A stretch of DNA of 64,000 nucleotides from positions 1-64,000 of the forward strand of contig JAHZFL010000008.1 of assembly GCA_019421345.1 (NCBI GenBank), read 5' to 3'. Both the position numbers and the translations under genes were made by a program. This DNA comes from Roseburia sp. (GTDB lineage: Bacteria; Bacillota; Clostridia; Lachnospirales; Lachnospiraceae). The notes under the pieces were generated by a model, which had not been told where the DNA came from, did not search any database, and was given only the letters and a program-made list of their open reading frames with translations. Shown piece by piece: positions 24,918 through 34,792 of this stretch (position 1 is the stretch's first letter; each line of letters starts with the position of its first letter).

Positions 24918-27009
24918 TCACACTTCTTGCAGGAACACGCACGGTTTTCTTATAAAAAATCTCCGTGCACGCCTCCATGTCTTTTCCGTCCTCATACGCT
25001 ACTGCCGTATTCATGCAGACACTCCACTCCATACCGTTCGGCAGCTCCGGCAACTGCATGATCAACGGCTCCCAGTATGCATTCATACAATAAAAAACGA
25101 CGTCATCGCGAATATCACGCTCATCTCTGCCCGCATACATAATACCGATCAGTCTGCTGTGATCATCCGTTCCGGCATTCCACGGATAACCATTGTGAAT
25201 ACTGATGTCGGGAAGATTGCACAGCGCCGCCTTCGTTGGCTTTCGGATGACGGCATATTTCTTGCGCAGCCCGATCATAAAGCGTACAAAATCATGGATC
25301 TCCCGGTATTTTTCAAGACGCGTCCAATCCAGCCACGAAATGATATTGTCCTGACAATACGCATTATTGTTCCCAAACTGCGTATTGCAGAACTCATCCC
25401 CTGCAAAAAACATGGCAGGTCCGCGGCTGCACAGCAGGGTTGCAAAAGCATTTTTTACCATGCGGCGGCGCAGCCCTTCGATCTGTGCATCCTCCGTCTC
25501 TCCCTCCGCTCCGCAATTCCAGCTATTTCCGTTATTATCTCCGTCCGTATTATTCCATCCGTTCTTTTCGTTATGCTTAACACTATATGCATACAGGTCA
25601 TACAGCGTAAACCCGTCATGACAGGTCAGAAAATTGACGGAGGCACTCGCGCCCCGATGTGCCGAATCATATAAGTCCTTAGAACCGGTAATGCGCGCGA
25701 TCGCCGTGGATGCCATTCCGCCGTCTCCTTTTAAAAAACGGCGCATGTCATCCCTATACCTGCCGTTCCATTCCGACCAGCGGTTAAACGCCGGGAAACT
25801 GCCCACCTGATACAAGCCCGCGGCGTCCCATGCCTCCGCAATCAGCTTTACCCTCCCCAAAATCGGATCATTTGCAATCTCCTGTAAAATAGGCGGGTCT
25901 GACATCGGCACTCCATTTTGGTCTCTTGTAAGAATCGATGCCAGATCAAAGCGGAAACCATCGACCCGGTACTCAATCGTCCAGTAGCGCAGACAGTCAA
26001 TGATAAATTTGCGCATCGCCGGATGATTGCAGTTGACAGCATTTCCACAGCCGCTGAAATTATAATAATGTCCGTCGGGTGTGAGCATATAGTAAAGATT
26101 GTTATCAAGCCCTTTAAACGAAAAACATGGTCCGTTCTCATTTCCTTCTGCGGTATGGTTGAATACCACATCCAAAAACACCTCGATCCCGTTCTCCTTT
26201 AACGCGCAGATCAGCTCCTTTAGCTCATCTCCCTCATGGTTATGCTCCACCACCGAGGCATAGGCGGTATTTGGTGCAAAAAAGCAAACGGTATTATATC
26301 CCCAATAATTGTAAAGCCGCTCACCGTCCATAAACCGCTCGCTCTCCAACTCATCAAATTCAAAGATCGGCATCAGCTCCACCGCATTGACGCCAAGATC
26401 TTTCAGATAGGGAATCTTCTCCTTTAACCCCTGATAGGTACCTCCCGCCGTCACTCCTGACGAGCTGTCTTTTGTGAATCCCCTGACGTGCAGCTCATAG
26501 ATGATCAAATCCTCCGCCGCAAGCTCCAACTGCTTTGGCTTTCCCCAGTCAAAATTATTCTCGACCACACGCGCATGGTACACAAGCTTCTCTCCGCCGA
26601 TCGTTTTCTCCCCCCACTTGTGCTGTCCCGTCACCGCATGAGCATATGGATCCAACAGCACATTCTTTTGATCAAACAAAAGTCCTCTCTGCGGGTCATA
26701 TGGACCGTCCATCTGATAGGCATACTCAAATTCATCAATTTTCAGATCAAACACATACATGGAATATGTGTTGCCGATCCGATAGGAATCCGGGAAACGA
26801 AGGCTCGCATAAGGCTCAGTCTCATGCGGTCGAAACAACAGCAAAGTACAGCTTGTTGCCCCTGCGGAATGAATCGTAAAGCTGACACCCCTGCCATTAC
26901 TGACAGCCCCATTACTGTTAAAAAATCCCGGTCTTACCCAAAAACCGTCAATCTCATCCAAAGGCTGCAGCACCTCTCCCCGCATCTGCGTGTGTCCGTT
27001 AAAGCTCAT
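24898..27009 (-). CDS. glgX: Glycogen debranching enzyme (GlgX/isoamylase type)
   Basis: 703 aa GH13 enzyme cutting alpha-1,6 branches of glycogen. An N-terminal CBM48-like domain (about 15-130, with YAYQMDGPYDP) precedes the barrel: conserved VVFNHTAEG, nucleophile Asp in DGFRFDLAS, acid Glu in LIAEAWDA and the third Asp in LTCHDGFTLYDL. It shows the GlgX-type architecture with a short C-terminal beta domain. It is monocistronic in this window, away from other glycogen genes. The last 20 bp overlap the end of the opposite XRE gene. Confidence 0.95.
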   Translation of the reverse strand: MSFNGHTQMRGEVLQPLDEIDGFWVRPGFFNSNGAVSNGRGVSFTIHSAGATSCTLLLFRPHETEPYASLRFPDSYRIGNTYSMYVFDLKIDEFEYAYQMDGPYDPQRGLLFDQKNVLLDPYAHAVTGQHKWGEKTIGGEKLVYHARVVENNFDWGKPKQLELAAEDLIIYELHVRGFTKDSSSGVTAGGTYQGLKEKIPYLKDLGVNAVELMPIFEFDELESERFMDGERLYNYWGYNTVCFFAPNTAYASVVEHNHEGDELKELICALKENGIEVFLDVVFNHTAEGNENGPCFSFKGLDNNLYYMLTPDGHYYNFSGCGNAVNCNHPAMRKFIIDCLRYWTIEYRVDGFRFDLASILTRDQNGVPMSDPPILQEIANDPILGRVKLIAEAWDAAGLYQVGSFPAFNRWSEWNGRYRDDMRRFLKGDGGMASTAIARITGSKDLYDSAHRGASASVNFLTCHDGFTLYDLYAYSVKHNEKNGWNNTDGDNNGNSWNCGAEGETEDAQIEGLRRRMVKNAFATLLCSRGPAMFFAGDEFCNTQFGNNNAYCQDNIISWLDWTRLEKYREIHDFVRFMIGLRKKYAVIRKPTKAALCNLPDISIHNGYPWNAGTDDHSRLIGIMYAGRDERDIRDDVVFYCMNAYWEPLIMQLPELPNGMEWSVCMNTAVAYEDGKDMEACTEIFYKKTVRVPARSVIILTAE

Positions 27010-27209
27010 AAGTTGCCCTCCAATGTCTTTTCCATTTCATCTATTATAAGCCTTCTTCCCGTGATTTTCAACAGGACTGTGCCCGCAGTCATCGACACAG
27101 CGGGCGCTCCCCCCATATGTTCCAATGCGCACTCCCCCCGTCTGTTTTCTTCATGATCACGCCTCGCATGATTCTGTTCCGACAAAGTGTATTCCCCCGA
27201 TCGATTTTT

Positions 27210-27240
27210 ACTTGATAGGGTACAAAGTTTCCTATCAAGT
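27210..27240. repeat. Stem-loop related to the pfl-region repeats
   Basis: ACTTGATAGG (27210-27219) and CCTATCAAGT (27231-27240) form a perfect 10-bp stem around GTACAAAGTTT. The shape and the TAGGG(A/T)AC...GTTTCCTA core match the terminal hairpins of the 191-bp repeats at 6507-6888. It lies in the 396-bp gap 27010-27405, which shows no gene. The stretch 27085-27200 is AT/C-rich and unremarkable. Confidence 0.6.
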
Positions 27241-27282
27241 AAAAAACAGCCGAATGCACCATATGTGGTACATTCAGCCGTT
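27241..27282 (-). terminator. Intrinsic terminator of the lysS operon
   Basis: On the minus strand a 16-bp stem that tolerates three G-U pairs (AACGGCTGAATGTACC / GGTGCATTCGGCTGTT) with a 6-nt loop is followed by TTTTTT, about 120 bp after the lysS stop. Confidence 0.8.
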
Positions 27283-27405
27283 CTTCTTTTGCTTATATCA
27301 TTTACTTTTACACCATTTTTACCGAACGCTTATCTTAGCTTTCTGATAAAATATATACTGCGTATGAATCTGCTTTTACCTTATGCCGCAGTCAGCTCTA
27401 TGCCT

Positions 27406-29352
27406 TTAATAAAGCTTTGCCCCTGCCGGGATCGCATCATCCAGCATCAATAGATTCAGTCCTTCTTTTCCGTCATACTCATACACGGCAGAAATCAGCA
27501 TACCTTCAGAATCAATGCCCATCATCTTTCTCGGCGGCAGGTTTGTGATCGCCACACATGTCTTGCCAACCAGCTCGTCCGGCTCGTAATACTCATGAAT
27601 ACCGCTTAAAATCGTGCGTTTCCGGTCAGTTCCGTCATTCAGCGTAAATCTCAGCAGCTTCTTAGACTTCGGAACTGCCTCGCAGGCCTCTATTTTCACC
27701 ACTCTGAAATCTGATTTTGCAAAGGTATCAAAATCAACCAGATCCTCAAACAGCGGCTCAATCTTTACCTTAGAAAGGTCAAGCTGTGCGCTTGCTACGG
27801 ACACGCCTGCTGCCGCTGCAGATGTCTTTTCCGCCTTGCCTTCTCCCTTCTTAGCGTCCATAGACTTCAGCGTCGGGAACAAGATCACGTCGCGGATCGC
27901 AGGTGAATTTGTCAGCAGCATGATCATACGGTCGATCCCGTAACCGATCCCTCCGGTCGGCGGCATTCCAACCGCAAGCGCATTTAAGAAATCCTCGTCG
28001 GTATGGTTCGCCTCATCATCTCCTGCGGCGAACAGCTCCTCCTGCGCCTCAAAGCGCTTTCTCTGATCCTCAGGATCATTTAACTCTGAGTAGGCATTCG
28101 CCATTTCCCAGCCATTCATAAAAAACTCAAAACGCTCAGTATATTCAGGGTTATCCGGCTTCTTCTTCGTCAGAGGCGAAATTTCAATCGGATGATCCAT
28201 CACAAAGGTTGGCTGGATCAGATGCTCCTCCACATACGTCTCAAAGAACAGACTTAAAATATCACCCTTCTTATGATGCGGCTCAAATGCAATGTTATGC
28301 TCCTTCGCAAGCTTCTTTGCTTCCTCTGTATCTTTTACCGCGTCAAAATCTACATTTGCATATTTCTTGACAGCGTCTACCATTGTAATACGCTCGAACG
28401 GCTTTGACAAATCCATCGTATGCTCGCCGTAGGTCAAGACCAGAGAGCCATTGACCTCCTGCGCCACATAGCGGAACAGATTTTCCGTCAGATCCATCAT
28501 ACCATGATAATCCGTATAAGCCTGATACAGCTCCATTAAAGTAAATTCTGGATTGTGTCTTGCATCGACGCCCTCATTACGGAATACCCGTCCAATCTCA
28601 TACACTCTCTCCAAACCGCCGACGATCAGTCTCTTTAAGTACAGCTCAAGAGAAATTCTAAGCTTCAGATCCTCATTTAACGCGTTATAATGCGTCTCAA
28701 ACGGTCTTGCCGCAGCTCCGCCCGCATTCGATACAAGCATCGGTGTCTCGACCTCGATAAAATCCTGCCCGTCCAGAAAACGCCTGATGCTGCTGATGAC
28801 CTTAGAACGCTTGATCATCGTATCCTTTACGTCCTCATTCATAATCAGATCCACATAACGCTGACGGTATCTCGTATCTGTGTCAGTCAGTCCATGGAAC
28901 TTCTCGGGAAGAATCTGCAAACTCTTGGAAAGCAGCACGACCTCTTTGGCATGAACGGAAATCTCTCCCGTTTTTGTGGTAAACACAATTCCGCGGATGC
29001 CGAGAATGTCACCCACATCATACTTCTTAAACTCCTTGTAAGCTTCCTCGCCGATGTCGTCTCTTGCCACATAAATCTGAATGCGTCCCTTAATATCCTG
29101 GATATTACAAAAGGATGCCTTGCCCATCACACGTTTAAACATCATACGTCCGGCAAGAGAAACCTCCTTGCCCTCTAAGTCCCCGTACTGCTCTCTAATA
29201 TCCTCGCTGTGATTCGTCACATCGTATTTTGTGATGACGAACGGATTCTTTCCGTTTGCCTGCAATTCGTGCAGCTTGTCATAACGCACCTGAAGCAACT
29301 GATGAATGTCCTGCTGCCCTCCGCCATTATTTCCCTGATTATTCTGAGCCAT
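27406..29352 (-). CDS. lysS: Lysyl-tRNA synthetase, class II, with C-terminal tRNA-binding domain
   Basis: 648 aa; charges tRNA-Lys with lysine. The anticodon-binding OB domain (about 60-175) is followed by the class II catalytic core with motif 2-like GRVFRNEG and motif 3 GIGYGIDRM near residue 480. Ordinary bacterial LysS is about 490-510 aa. Here about 110 extra C-terminal residues (SDFRVVKIEACEAVPKSKKL onward, ending LLMLDDAIPAGAKLY) form an EMAPII/MetG-C-like tRNA-binding OB fold. It is last in the operon after greA. Confidence 0.96.
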   Translation of the reverse strand: MAQNNQGNNGGGQQDIHQLLQVRYDKLHELQANGKNPFVITKYDVTNHSEDIREQYGDLEGKEVSLAGRMMFKRVMGKASFCNIQDIKGRIQIYVARDDIGEEAYKEFKKYDVGDILGIRGIVFTTKTGEISVHAKEVVLLSKSLQILPEKFHGLTDTDTRYRQRYVDLIMNEDVKDTMIKRSKVISSIRRFLDGQDFIEVETPMLVSNAGGAAARPFETHYNALNEDLKLRISLELYLKRLIVGGLERVYEIGRVFRNEGVDARHNPEFTLMELYQAYTDYHGMMDLTENLFRYVAQEVNGSLVLTYGEHTMDLSKPFERITMVDAVKKYANVDFDAVKDTEEAKKLAKEHNIAFEPHHKKGDILSLFFETYVEEHLIQPTFVMDHPIEISPLTKKKPDNPEYTERFEFFMNGWEMANAYSELNDPEDQRKRFEAQEELFAAGDDEANHTDEDFLNALAVGMPPTGGIGYGIDRMIMLLTNSPAIRDVILFPTLKSMDAKKGEGKAEKTSAAAAGVSVASAQLDLSKVKIEPLFEDLVDFDTFAKSDFRVVKIEACEAVPKSKKLLRFTLNDGTDRKRTILSGIHEYYEPDELVGKTCVAITNLPPRKMMGIDSEGMLISAVYEYDGKEGLNLLMLDDAIPAGAKLY

Positions 29353-29412
29353 CTTCTTCCTCCAATCTATCTGCCCTCCGCAGACAAAAACCTGCCCGCA
29401 GAGCCTTTTCCA

Positions 29413-29892
29413 TTAGTTTGCTCTGTGAATGGAGAGCACCTTATATTCTAATTCGCCTGCCTGTGTCTCAACCTTTACCGTGTCTCCGATCTTCTTTCCA
29501 AGCAGCGCCTTTCCTACCGGAGATTCATTTGAGATCTTACCCTTTAAACTGTTCGCCTCAGTAGAACCTACAATCTTATACTCCAGCTCCTCATCAAACT
29601 CACAGTCCAAAATTCTCACGCTGCAGCCAATGCTGATTTTTTCGAGGTCTACCTCCTCCTCAATGACAACCTCCGCATTTTTCAGAATCTTCTCCAATTC
29701 CTCAATGCGTGTCTCAATATCGCGCTGCTCATCCTTTGCCGCATCATACTCCGCATTCTCAGACAAGTCTCCCTGCTCTCTTGCCTCCTTAATCTTTTGC
29801 GCTACCTCTTTTCTTCTTACAACCTTTAATTCCTGCAGCTCATCCTCAAGCTTCTTTAGTCCTTCGTAAGTCAGAATGTTTTTCTTATCCAT
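29413..29892 (-). CDS. greA: Transcription elongation factor GreA
   Basis: 159 aa, normal length. An N-terminal coiled coil (LEDELQELKVVRRKEVAQKIKEA, with DLSENAEYDAAK containing the acidic tip pair) and a C-terminal FKBP-like domain (IVGSTEANSLKGKISNESPVGKALLGK). It rescues backtracked RNA polymerase by stimulating transcript cleavage. It sits 60 bp before lysS in the housekeeping operon. Confidence 0.97.
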   Translation of the reverse strand: MDKKNILTYEGLKKLEDELQELKVVRRKEVAQKIKEAREQGDLSENAEYDAAKDEQRDIETRIEELEKILKNAEVVIEEEVDLEKISIGCSVRILDCEFDEELEYKIVGSTEANSLKGKISNESPVGKALLGKKIGDTVKVETQAGELEYKVLSIHRAN

Positions 29893-29926
29893 TACCCGCT
29901 ACCCCTCTTTGTATCTTTATTTTCAT

Positions 29927-30463
29927 TTATGAATTATAAAAAGCTTCCTCAAATCGATCATACACTGATCTTTGCTTTTCTTCCCGTATTCTCTTGACAA
30001 TCACAGTATTATACCCGATTGGTATCATGATGTCAAGATTCTCCCCCTGCCTCCATGGCTTTTTGTGGATCGGGATATAGTACCTGCCCTTTTGTATTTG
30101 CTGAAAGTGGCAGACACCCTCCCACTCAAAATCGAGAATCAATGTCGCGATCGCCCGCAGCGTCTCCTGCCGCCTGCCCTCCTCCTTTGAAAAAAGACGG
30201 ACAAGCAATCCATGCTCCTGATACATTGTCTCTGCAAACTCATAAAAATATGCAGGTCGCTCTGTGTAGATCGTGAGGAAGTTCAAGTCTCCCTCCAGTT
30301 GACCAAGCACCTCCATCACACCCGCCGGCTCAAAAATTCCCGGTCCGAGCGGTTCCTCATCAATAATCTCTAAAGCCACCTGCTCCGGCGGAAGATTTTT
30401 CTCTCTCAAAATCCCCAAAAATACAGGACGAAAGTCTCTCAAAAAGGCATTGGAATATGACAT
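29927..30463 (-). CDS. Conserved hypothetical protein (possibly DUF3877-like)
   Basis: 178 aa soluble protein without signal peptide or membrane segments. I do not recognise a catalytic motif. Distinct segments are ALEIIDEEPLGPGIF, FLTIYTERPAYFYEFAET and YYIPIHKKPW. The length and character suggest a Lachnospiraceae-conserved DUF3877-type family, but I am not sure. It sits between dusB and greA, 18 bp from dusB, so it is part of the housekeeping operon. Confidence 0.7.
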   Translation of the reverse strand: MSYSNAFLRDFRPVFLGILREKNLPPEQVALEIIDEEPLGPGIFEPAGVMEVLGQLEGDLNFLTIYTERPAYFYEFAETMYQEHGLLVRLFSKEEGRRQETLRAIATLILDFEWEGVCHFQQIQKGRYYIPIHKKPWRQGENLDIMIPIGYNTVIVKRIREEKQRSVYDRFEEAFYNS

Positions 30464-30481
30464 GTCCGTCCGCTCCCGCGC

Positions 30482-31480
30482 TTACTTTTCTTCATTATAT
30501 GATAGTACTTCCTCAAATAATGCCTGCAGCTCGTCATAGCTCTCAACCTCGTTGATCCTTCCCCGCAGCTTCGATGAATTGCGATAGCCCGCCGTATACC
30601 AAGCCGCATGCTTGCGAATCTCGCGGATTCCCGTATAGTCGCCCTTTATCGCAAGCTGCATTTTCGCGTGGCGCAAAAGCATCTGCGTAACCTCCGCAAA
30701 GGACGGCTTTTCCAACGTCTCTCCCGTCTCAAAATAATGGAGAATTTGTCGGAAAATCCACGGATTTCCCTGCGCGCCGCGCGCGATCATAAATCCGTCG
30801 CAGCCGGTCTGCTCCGCCATCGCTGCAATATCGTCCGCGGTTTTAAGATCACCATTCCCAAGGACCGGAATTGATACATTTTCCTTTACCTTACGGATAA
30901 TCTCCCAGTCTGCCGCGCCTGCATAATACTGCTCTCTTGTCCGCCCGTGAACCGCAACTGCGGCAGCGCCCGATTCCTGCGCAATATGCGCAAGCTCCGG
31001 CGCATTGACGTGTGCATCGTCAAAGCCCTTTCGGATTTTTACCGTCACCGGTTTTTTTATCGCCCTCACTGTTTTTTCGATAATTTTTCCTGCCAAAACA
31101 GGATTCTTCATAAGCGCAGAGCCGTCGCCGTTATTGACAACCTTCGGAACGGGACATCCCATATTAATATCCAGAATATCAAACGGACGCTCCTCGATCT
31201 GCTTTGCGATCTCACTCATAATATCAGGATCCGAACCAAACAACTGCAGCGACACGCATTTTTCATTCGGATCAATCGCCAAAAGCTCCTCCGTATTTCG
31301 ATTCTTATAAAGAATCGCCTTCGCGCTGACCAGCTCCATGCACACAAGTCCCGCTCCCTGCTCCATACATAGCAAGCGAAATGGCAGGTCGCTTACGCCT
31401 GCCATCGGTGCCAGTATTAAATTATTTTCCAGTTTCACTCCGCCAATCTGCAATGGCTTTATGATGTCTTGTCGATTCAT
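30482..31480 (-). CDS. dusB: tRNA-dihydrouridine synthase B
   Basis: 332 aa. Flavin-binding LAPMAGVSDLPFR near the N-terminus, catalytic Cys109 in DINMGCPVPKV, GRTREQYYAGAADW and GFMIARGAQGNPWIF are all DusB hallmarks. It reduces uridine in the tRNA D-loop. It follows coaX by 19 bp. This birA/coaX/dusB/greA/lysS order is widely seen in clostridia. Confidence 0.96.
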   Translation of the reverse strand: MNRQDIIKPLQIGGVKLENNLILAPMAGVSDLPFRLLCMEQGAGLVCMELVSAKAILYKNRNTEELLAIDPNEKCVSLQLFGSDPDIMSEIAKQIEERPFDILDINMGCPVPKVVNNGDGSALMKNPVLAGKIIEKTVRAIKKPVTVKIRKGFDDAHVNAPELAHIAQESGAAAVAVHGRTREQYYAGAADWEIIRKVKENVSIPVLGNGDLKTADDIAAMAEQTGCDGFMIARGAQGNPWIFRQILHYFETGETLEKPSFAEVTQMLLRHAKMQLAIKGDYTGIREIRKHAAWYTAGYRNSSKLRGRINEVESYDELQALFEEVLSYNEEK

Positions 31481-31499
31481 TTTCTATATGTTTCCTACC

Positions 31500-32294
31500 T
31501 TACTGTACCTTTATTTTTCCGCTTTTCCGGTTTTGCTTTTTATAAATCAGATTCATACCTTTCAATGTGAGGTTAGGATCATAAACATCGATCACTGACG
31601 TCTCGCTGGCAATGATCCTGCCAAGACCGCCCGTTGCCACAACCTTTACCTCACCAAGATCTGCCTCCTCCACCATGCGTCGCACAATGTATTCCGTCTG
31701 ACCAATCTGTCCGTAAACAAGCCCCGCCTGCATCGAGGAAATCGTCTCCTTTGCGAGAATGCTCTCCGGCTTACGGATTTCAATTTCCGGCAGTCTCGCA
31801 GCATCCTCCCACAGCGCTTTCGCGGAAATGCGGATACCGGGAGCGGTAACTCCTGAGAGAAATGCCCCGTGCTTGTCCACCAGATCGTAAGTCGTTGCCG
31901 TTCCAAAATCCAACACCAGAACAGGACCTCCATACAACTCATACGCCGCCGCCGCATCCACGATGCGGTCCGCTCCGATCTGACGCGGATTTTCGGTGAC
32001 GATACGAATCCCCGTTTTAATTCCCATCTCAATAATGATCGGACGGATATTAAAATATTTAATCACTGCCCCCTCAAGCGCGTGCATGACATTCGGCACA
32101 ACAGAAGCGATGATCGCATCCATGATCTCCTCCTGTTTTACCTGATTTTGCTCCAGCAGATTGATCAGTAAAATTCCGTATTCATCCGAAGTCCGCGAGA
32201 GCTTTGTCGTAATGCGAAAGCTTGTCACCACATGATCACCCCGAAAAATTCCAACCGTAATATTTGTATTTCCCACATCAATCGTCATTAACAT
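31500..32294 (-). CDS. coaX: Type III pantothenate kinase
   Basis: 264 aa; phosphorylates pantothenate in the first step of coenzyme A synthesis. It has the ASKHA-fold start [27 protein letters not shown] with the catalytic Asp, and [13 protein letters not shown]. It lies downstream of birA/DUF6145 and upstream of dusB on the same strand. Confidence 0.96.
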   Translation of the reverse strand: MLMTIDVGNTNITVGIFRGDHVVTSFRITTKLSRTSDEYGILLINLLEQNQVKQEEIMDAIIASVVPNVMHALEGAVIKYFNIRPIIIEMGIKTGIRIVTENPRQIGADRIVDAAAAYELYGGPVLVLDFGTATTYDLVDKHGAFLSGVTAPGIRISAKALWEDAARLPEIEIRKPESILAKETISSMQAGLVYGQIGQTEYIVRRMVEEADLGEVKVVATGGLGRIIASETSVIDVYDPNLTLKGMNLIYKKQNRKSGKIKVQ

Positions 32295-32341
32295 TGCAAT
32301 ACCTTCCTTTCCTCTGCCGCATCGTGGATGCAGCAGGTTCC

Positions 32342-32671
32342 CTATTCATCCTCATCCAAACCAATATAAATCAGCCTGTAATACATCTGCAGCGCTTCTA
32401 ACAGCTCCTGCTTTTTGCGCTGTAATTCCTTAACCTTTAGCACACAGCCGATCTCGTCATAAAGCAAATCACCCTCATCGCAGGAGGTGCGAAACTCAAG
32501 CTCCCCATCGCCGTTAAAGATCATCTGAAAAATACCGCCAACGTCCTCGGTGAACAGCACACACATAATCTTTAACTCATCCTTTACCTGCTCCGGCAAC
32601 CCGCAAAACTGCTCATTCAAATAAAATTTTCTATTATATGCACTCGCTCCGCAAAGCACTACGTCATCCAT
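32342..32671 (-). CDS. DUF6145-type small conserved protein
   Basis: 109 aa from the ATG at 32671, which has GAGGAGG upstream; the frame opens earlier but without support. The sequence [20 protein letters not shown]...[16 protein letters not shown] and the C-terminal helical [23 protein letters not shown] match my memory of DUF6145, a clostridial family of unknown function. It starts 14 bp after birA, so it is in the operon. Confidence 0.75.
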   Translation of the reverse strand: MDDVVLCGASAYNRKFYLNEQFCGLPEQVKDELKIMCVLFTEDVGGIFQMIFNGDGELEFRTSCDEGDLLYDEIGCVLKVKELQRKKQELLEALQMYYRLIYIGLDEDE

Positions 32672-32685
32672 GCAGCCTCCTCTTT

Positions 32686-33663
32686 CTATACATAGCCGTA
32701 AATCCCGCGCACCGAAACCTCGCCTGCCGAAACAAGTCTGCGGCTTTCCCATGTGTCTACGATCAGCTCGCCGCGCGCAGTGATCCCCATTGCCTTTCCG
32801 TCAAACGGCTCCTTAGGATCGAGTACCCGAACTCTCTGATGCATATTCACCAGATGCTCCTCATATTCCTTCACAAGCCCGCTCAAATCCTGCGTTTCTA
32901 AAAAAACAGCATAATATCGTTCAAACTGCTCTAAAATTTCTTCGATCAGTCTCGCCCGGTTACCGCGCTCTCCCGTCTGAAGATACAAGGAGGTTGCCGT
33001 CCTGGCAAGCTCCTCTCCAAAGCTCTCCTGATGCACATTGATTCCAATTCCAATCACAACATGATTGATATAATCAATCTGTGCACTCATCTCTGTAAGA
33101 ATGCCGCAAAGCTTTTTCCCTCCCATCACAATATCATTGGGCCACTTAATCCCTGCGGGTCTGCCCGTCAGCCTGCGGATAGCACATGACACCGCAAGCG
33201 CGGCAACAAGCGTCAGCATCGAAGCCGTATCCGGCAAAATTTTAGGCTTTAACAGCAGGGTCATAAAAATACCGCTCCCGCGCTGCGATTCCCACGCTCG
33301 TCCGCGTCTGCCCCTTCCCGCTTCCTGCTGATCCGCAACCACCAGCGTACCGGAGGGACAGCCTTCCTCCGCAAGCTGCTTTGCCTTCGTATTGGTGGAG
33401 TCAATCGTCGGAAAATAAAAAATCTCCTTTCCGACCCACTTTGTTTTTTGAATACTTTTTAACTCCTCCACGGAAATCACGTCAGGAACCCCAAAAAGAT
33501 GATACCCTTTGTTTTGCAGCGACGCAATCTCATACCCTGCTTCTTTTAGCTGATTGATTGCCTTCCATACGGCAGTGCGGGAGACGCCAAGCCTTTCGCA
33601 CAGCTCCTGCCCTGACACATAGCCGTCCGTTTCCCGTAAAACAGTAAGTATTTCCGTTCTCAT
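32686..33663 (-). CDS. birA: Bifunctional biotin-[acetyl-CoA-carboxylase] ligase / biotin repressor
   Basis: 325 aa. N-terminal winged helix (residues 1-60: [25 protein letters not shown]) for biotin-operon repression, then the ligase core with biotinyl-AMP loop [12 protein letters not shown] and [17 protein letters not shown], and a C-terminal SH3-like domain. It attaches biotin to carboxylase carrier proteins. The ATG at 33663 overlaps the argF stop by 4 bp (ATGA). An in-frame ATG at 33675 is less likely. Confidence 0.96.
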   Translation of the reverse strand: MRTEILTVLRETDGYVSGQELCERLGVSRTAVWKAINQLKEAGYEIASLQNKGYHLFGVPDVISVEELKSIQKTKWVGKEIFYFPTIDSTNTKAKQLAEEGCPSGTLVVADQQEAGRGRRGRAWESQRGSGIFMTLLLKPKILPDTASMLTLVAALAVSCAIRRLTGRPAGIKWPNDIVMGGKKLCGILTEMSAQIDYINHVVIGIGINVHQESFGEELARTATSLYLQTGERGNRARLIEEILEQFERYYAVFLETQDLSGLVKEYEEHLVNMHQRVRVLDPKEPFDGKAMGITARGELIVDTWESRRLVSAGEVSVRGIYGYV

Positions 33664-34664
33664 TTCTCTCTCCATGATTCACTTAAGGTTGCAAGCATGA
33701 CCGCTTTTATGGTATGCATCCTGTTTTCAGCTTCTTCAAACACAACGGATTGCTCGCTTTCAAACACCTCGTTTGTCACCTCCAGCTCACCAAATCCGAA
33801 CTTGCGGTAAATTTCTTTTCCAATCTCCGTATTCAGGTCATGAAAAGCAGGCAGACAATGCATAAAAACGGCATTCGGCTTCGCATATGACATCACACGT
33901 TGATTTACCTGATAAGGCATCAGATCGCGCAGACGCTCCTCCCACACTTCCTCCGGTTCCCCCATGGAGACCCATACATCCGTGTAAACAACATCCGCAT
34001 TCTGCAGCGCTTCCTCCAGCTTCTCCGTGTGCGTGACCGAAGCGCCTGTTTTTTCTGCAAGCTCCCTGCAATACGCCGTCAGCTTCTCATTCGGAAAATA
34101 TTTTTTATTGGTACAGGCAGCAAACTCCATACCGAGCTTAGCACATACAACCATGAGAGAATTTGCCATATTATAACGGGCGTCTCCAAGATATACAAGC
34201 TTGATACCCTCAAAGCTTCCAAACCGCTCCTTGACCGTAAGCATATCTGCAAGCATCTGCGTGGGATGAAACTCATTTGTCAGCCCGTTCCACACCGGCA
34301 CTCCGGCATATTCCGCAAGCGCCTCAACAATGTCCTGCCCATACCCCCGATATTCAATACCGTCGAACATTCTGCCCAAAACTCTTGCCGTATCTGCAAT
34401 ACTCTCTTTCCTGCCAATCTGTGAACCGGACGGCTCCAAATAAGTGACCTGCATCCCCAGATCATGCGCTGCCACCTCAAACGCACATCGCGTCCTTGTG
34501 CTCGTCTTTTCAAAAATCAATGCAATATTTTTTCCCGCAAGCACATCGCATCTGACACCGCGCTTCTTCTTTTCCTTTAGCTCTGCCGCTAGATCAATCA
34601 GGTATAAAATCTCCTCCGGCGTGTAATCCATCAGTTTTAGAAAATTTCGTCCCTTTAAATTCAA
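33660..34664 (-). CDS. argF: Ornithine carbamoyltransferase
   Basis: 334 aa; makes citrulline from ornithine and carbamoyl phosphate in arginine synthesis. Carbamoyl phosphate site STRTR (55-59), HPTQMLADM and the ornithine-side HCLPAFHD are present. The start is TTG at 34664, 6 nt after AAGGAGAAG. It opens the run argF-birA-...-lysS. An AT-rich palindrome in its promoter region could be an ArgR box. Confidence 0.96.
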   Translation of the reverse strand: MNLKGRNFLKLMDYTPEEILYLIDLAAELKEKKKRGVRCDVLAGKNIALIFEKTSTRTRCAFEVAAHDLGMQVTYLEPSGSQIGRKESIADTARVLGRMFDGIEYRGYGQDIVEALAEYAGVPVWNGLTNEFHPTQMLADMLTVKERFGSFEGIKLVYLGDARYNMANSLMVVCAKLGMEFAACTNKKYFPNEKLTAYCRELAEKTGASVTHTEKLEEALQNADVVYTDVWVSMGEPEEVWEERLRDLMPYQVNQRVMSYAKPNAVFMHCLPAFHDLNTEIGKEIYRKFGFGELEVTNEVFESEQSVVFEEAENRMHTIKAVMLATLSESWREK

Positions 34665-34692
34665 GTTCTTCTCCTTTTATGCAGCCATAACC

Positions 34693-34705
34693 TCATAAAT
34701 TATGA
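34693..34705. promoter_or_regulatory. Candidate ArgR box upstream of argF
   Basis: TCATAAATTATGA is a perfect 13-bp palindrome about 30 bp before the argF start, resembling half-ARG boxes. It overlaps a possible -10 (TTATGA) of a minus-strand promoter with TTGCTT at -35. The assignment rests on position and AT-rich palindrome form only. Confidence 0.35.
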
Positions 34706-34745
34706 TTTTCTTTTAAAGCAACACGCTGATCTCCATAAAACACAC

Positions 34746-34769
34746 GGACTGCCACAGTTGTGGCAGCCC
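34746..34769 (-). terminator. Hairpin downstream of the SPFH gene
   Basis: CTGCCAC-AGTT-GTGGCAG with additional outer GG/CC pairs, followed on the minus strand by GTGTGTTTT. Probable terminator of the SPFH gene, with a weak T tract. Confidence 0.55.
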
Positions 34770-34792
34770 GCAAATGTTCTCTATTCCTTCTT

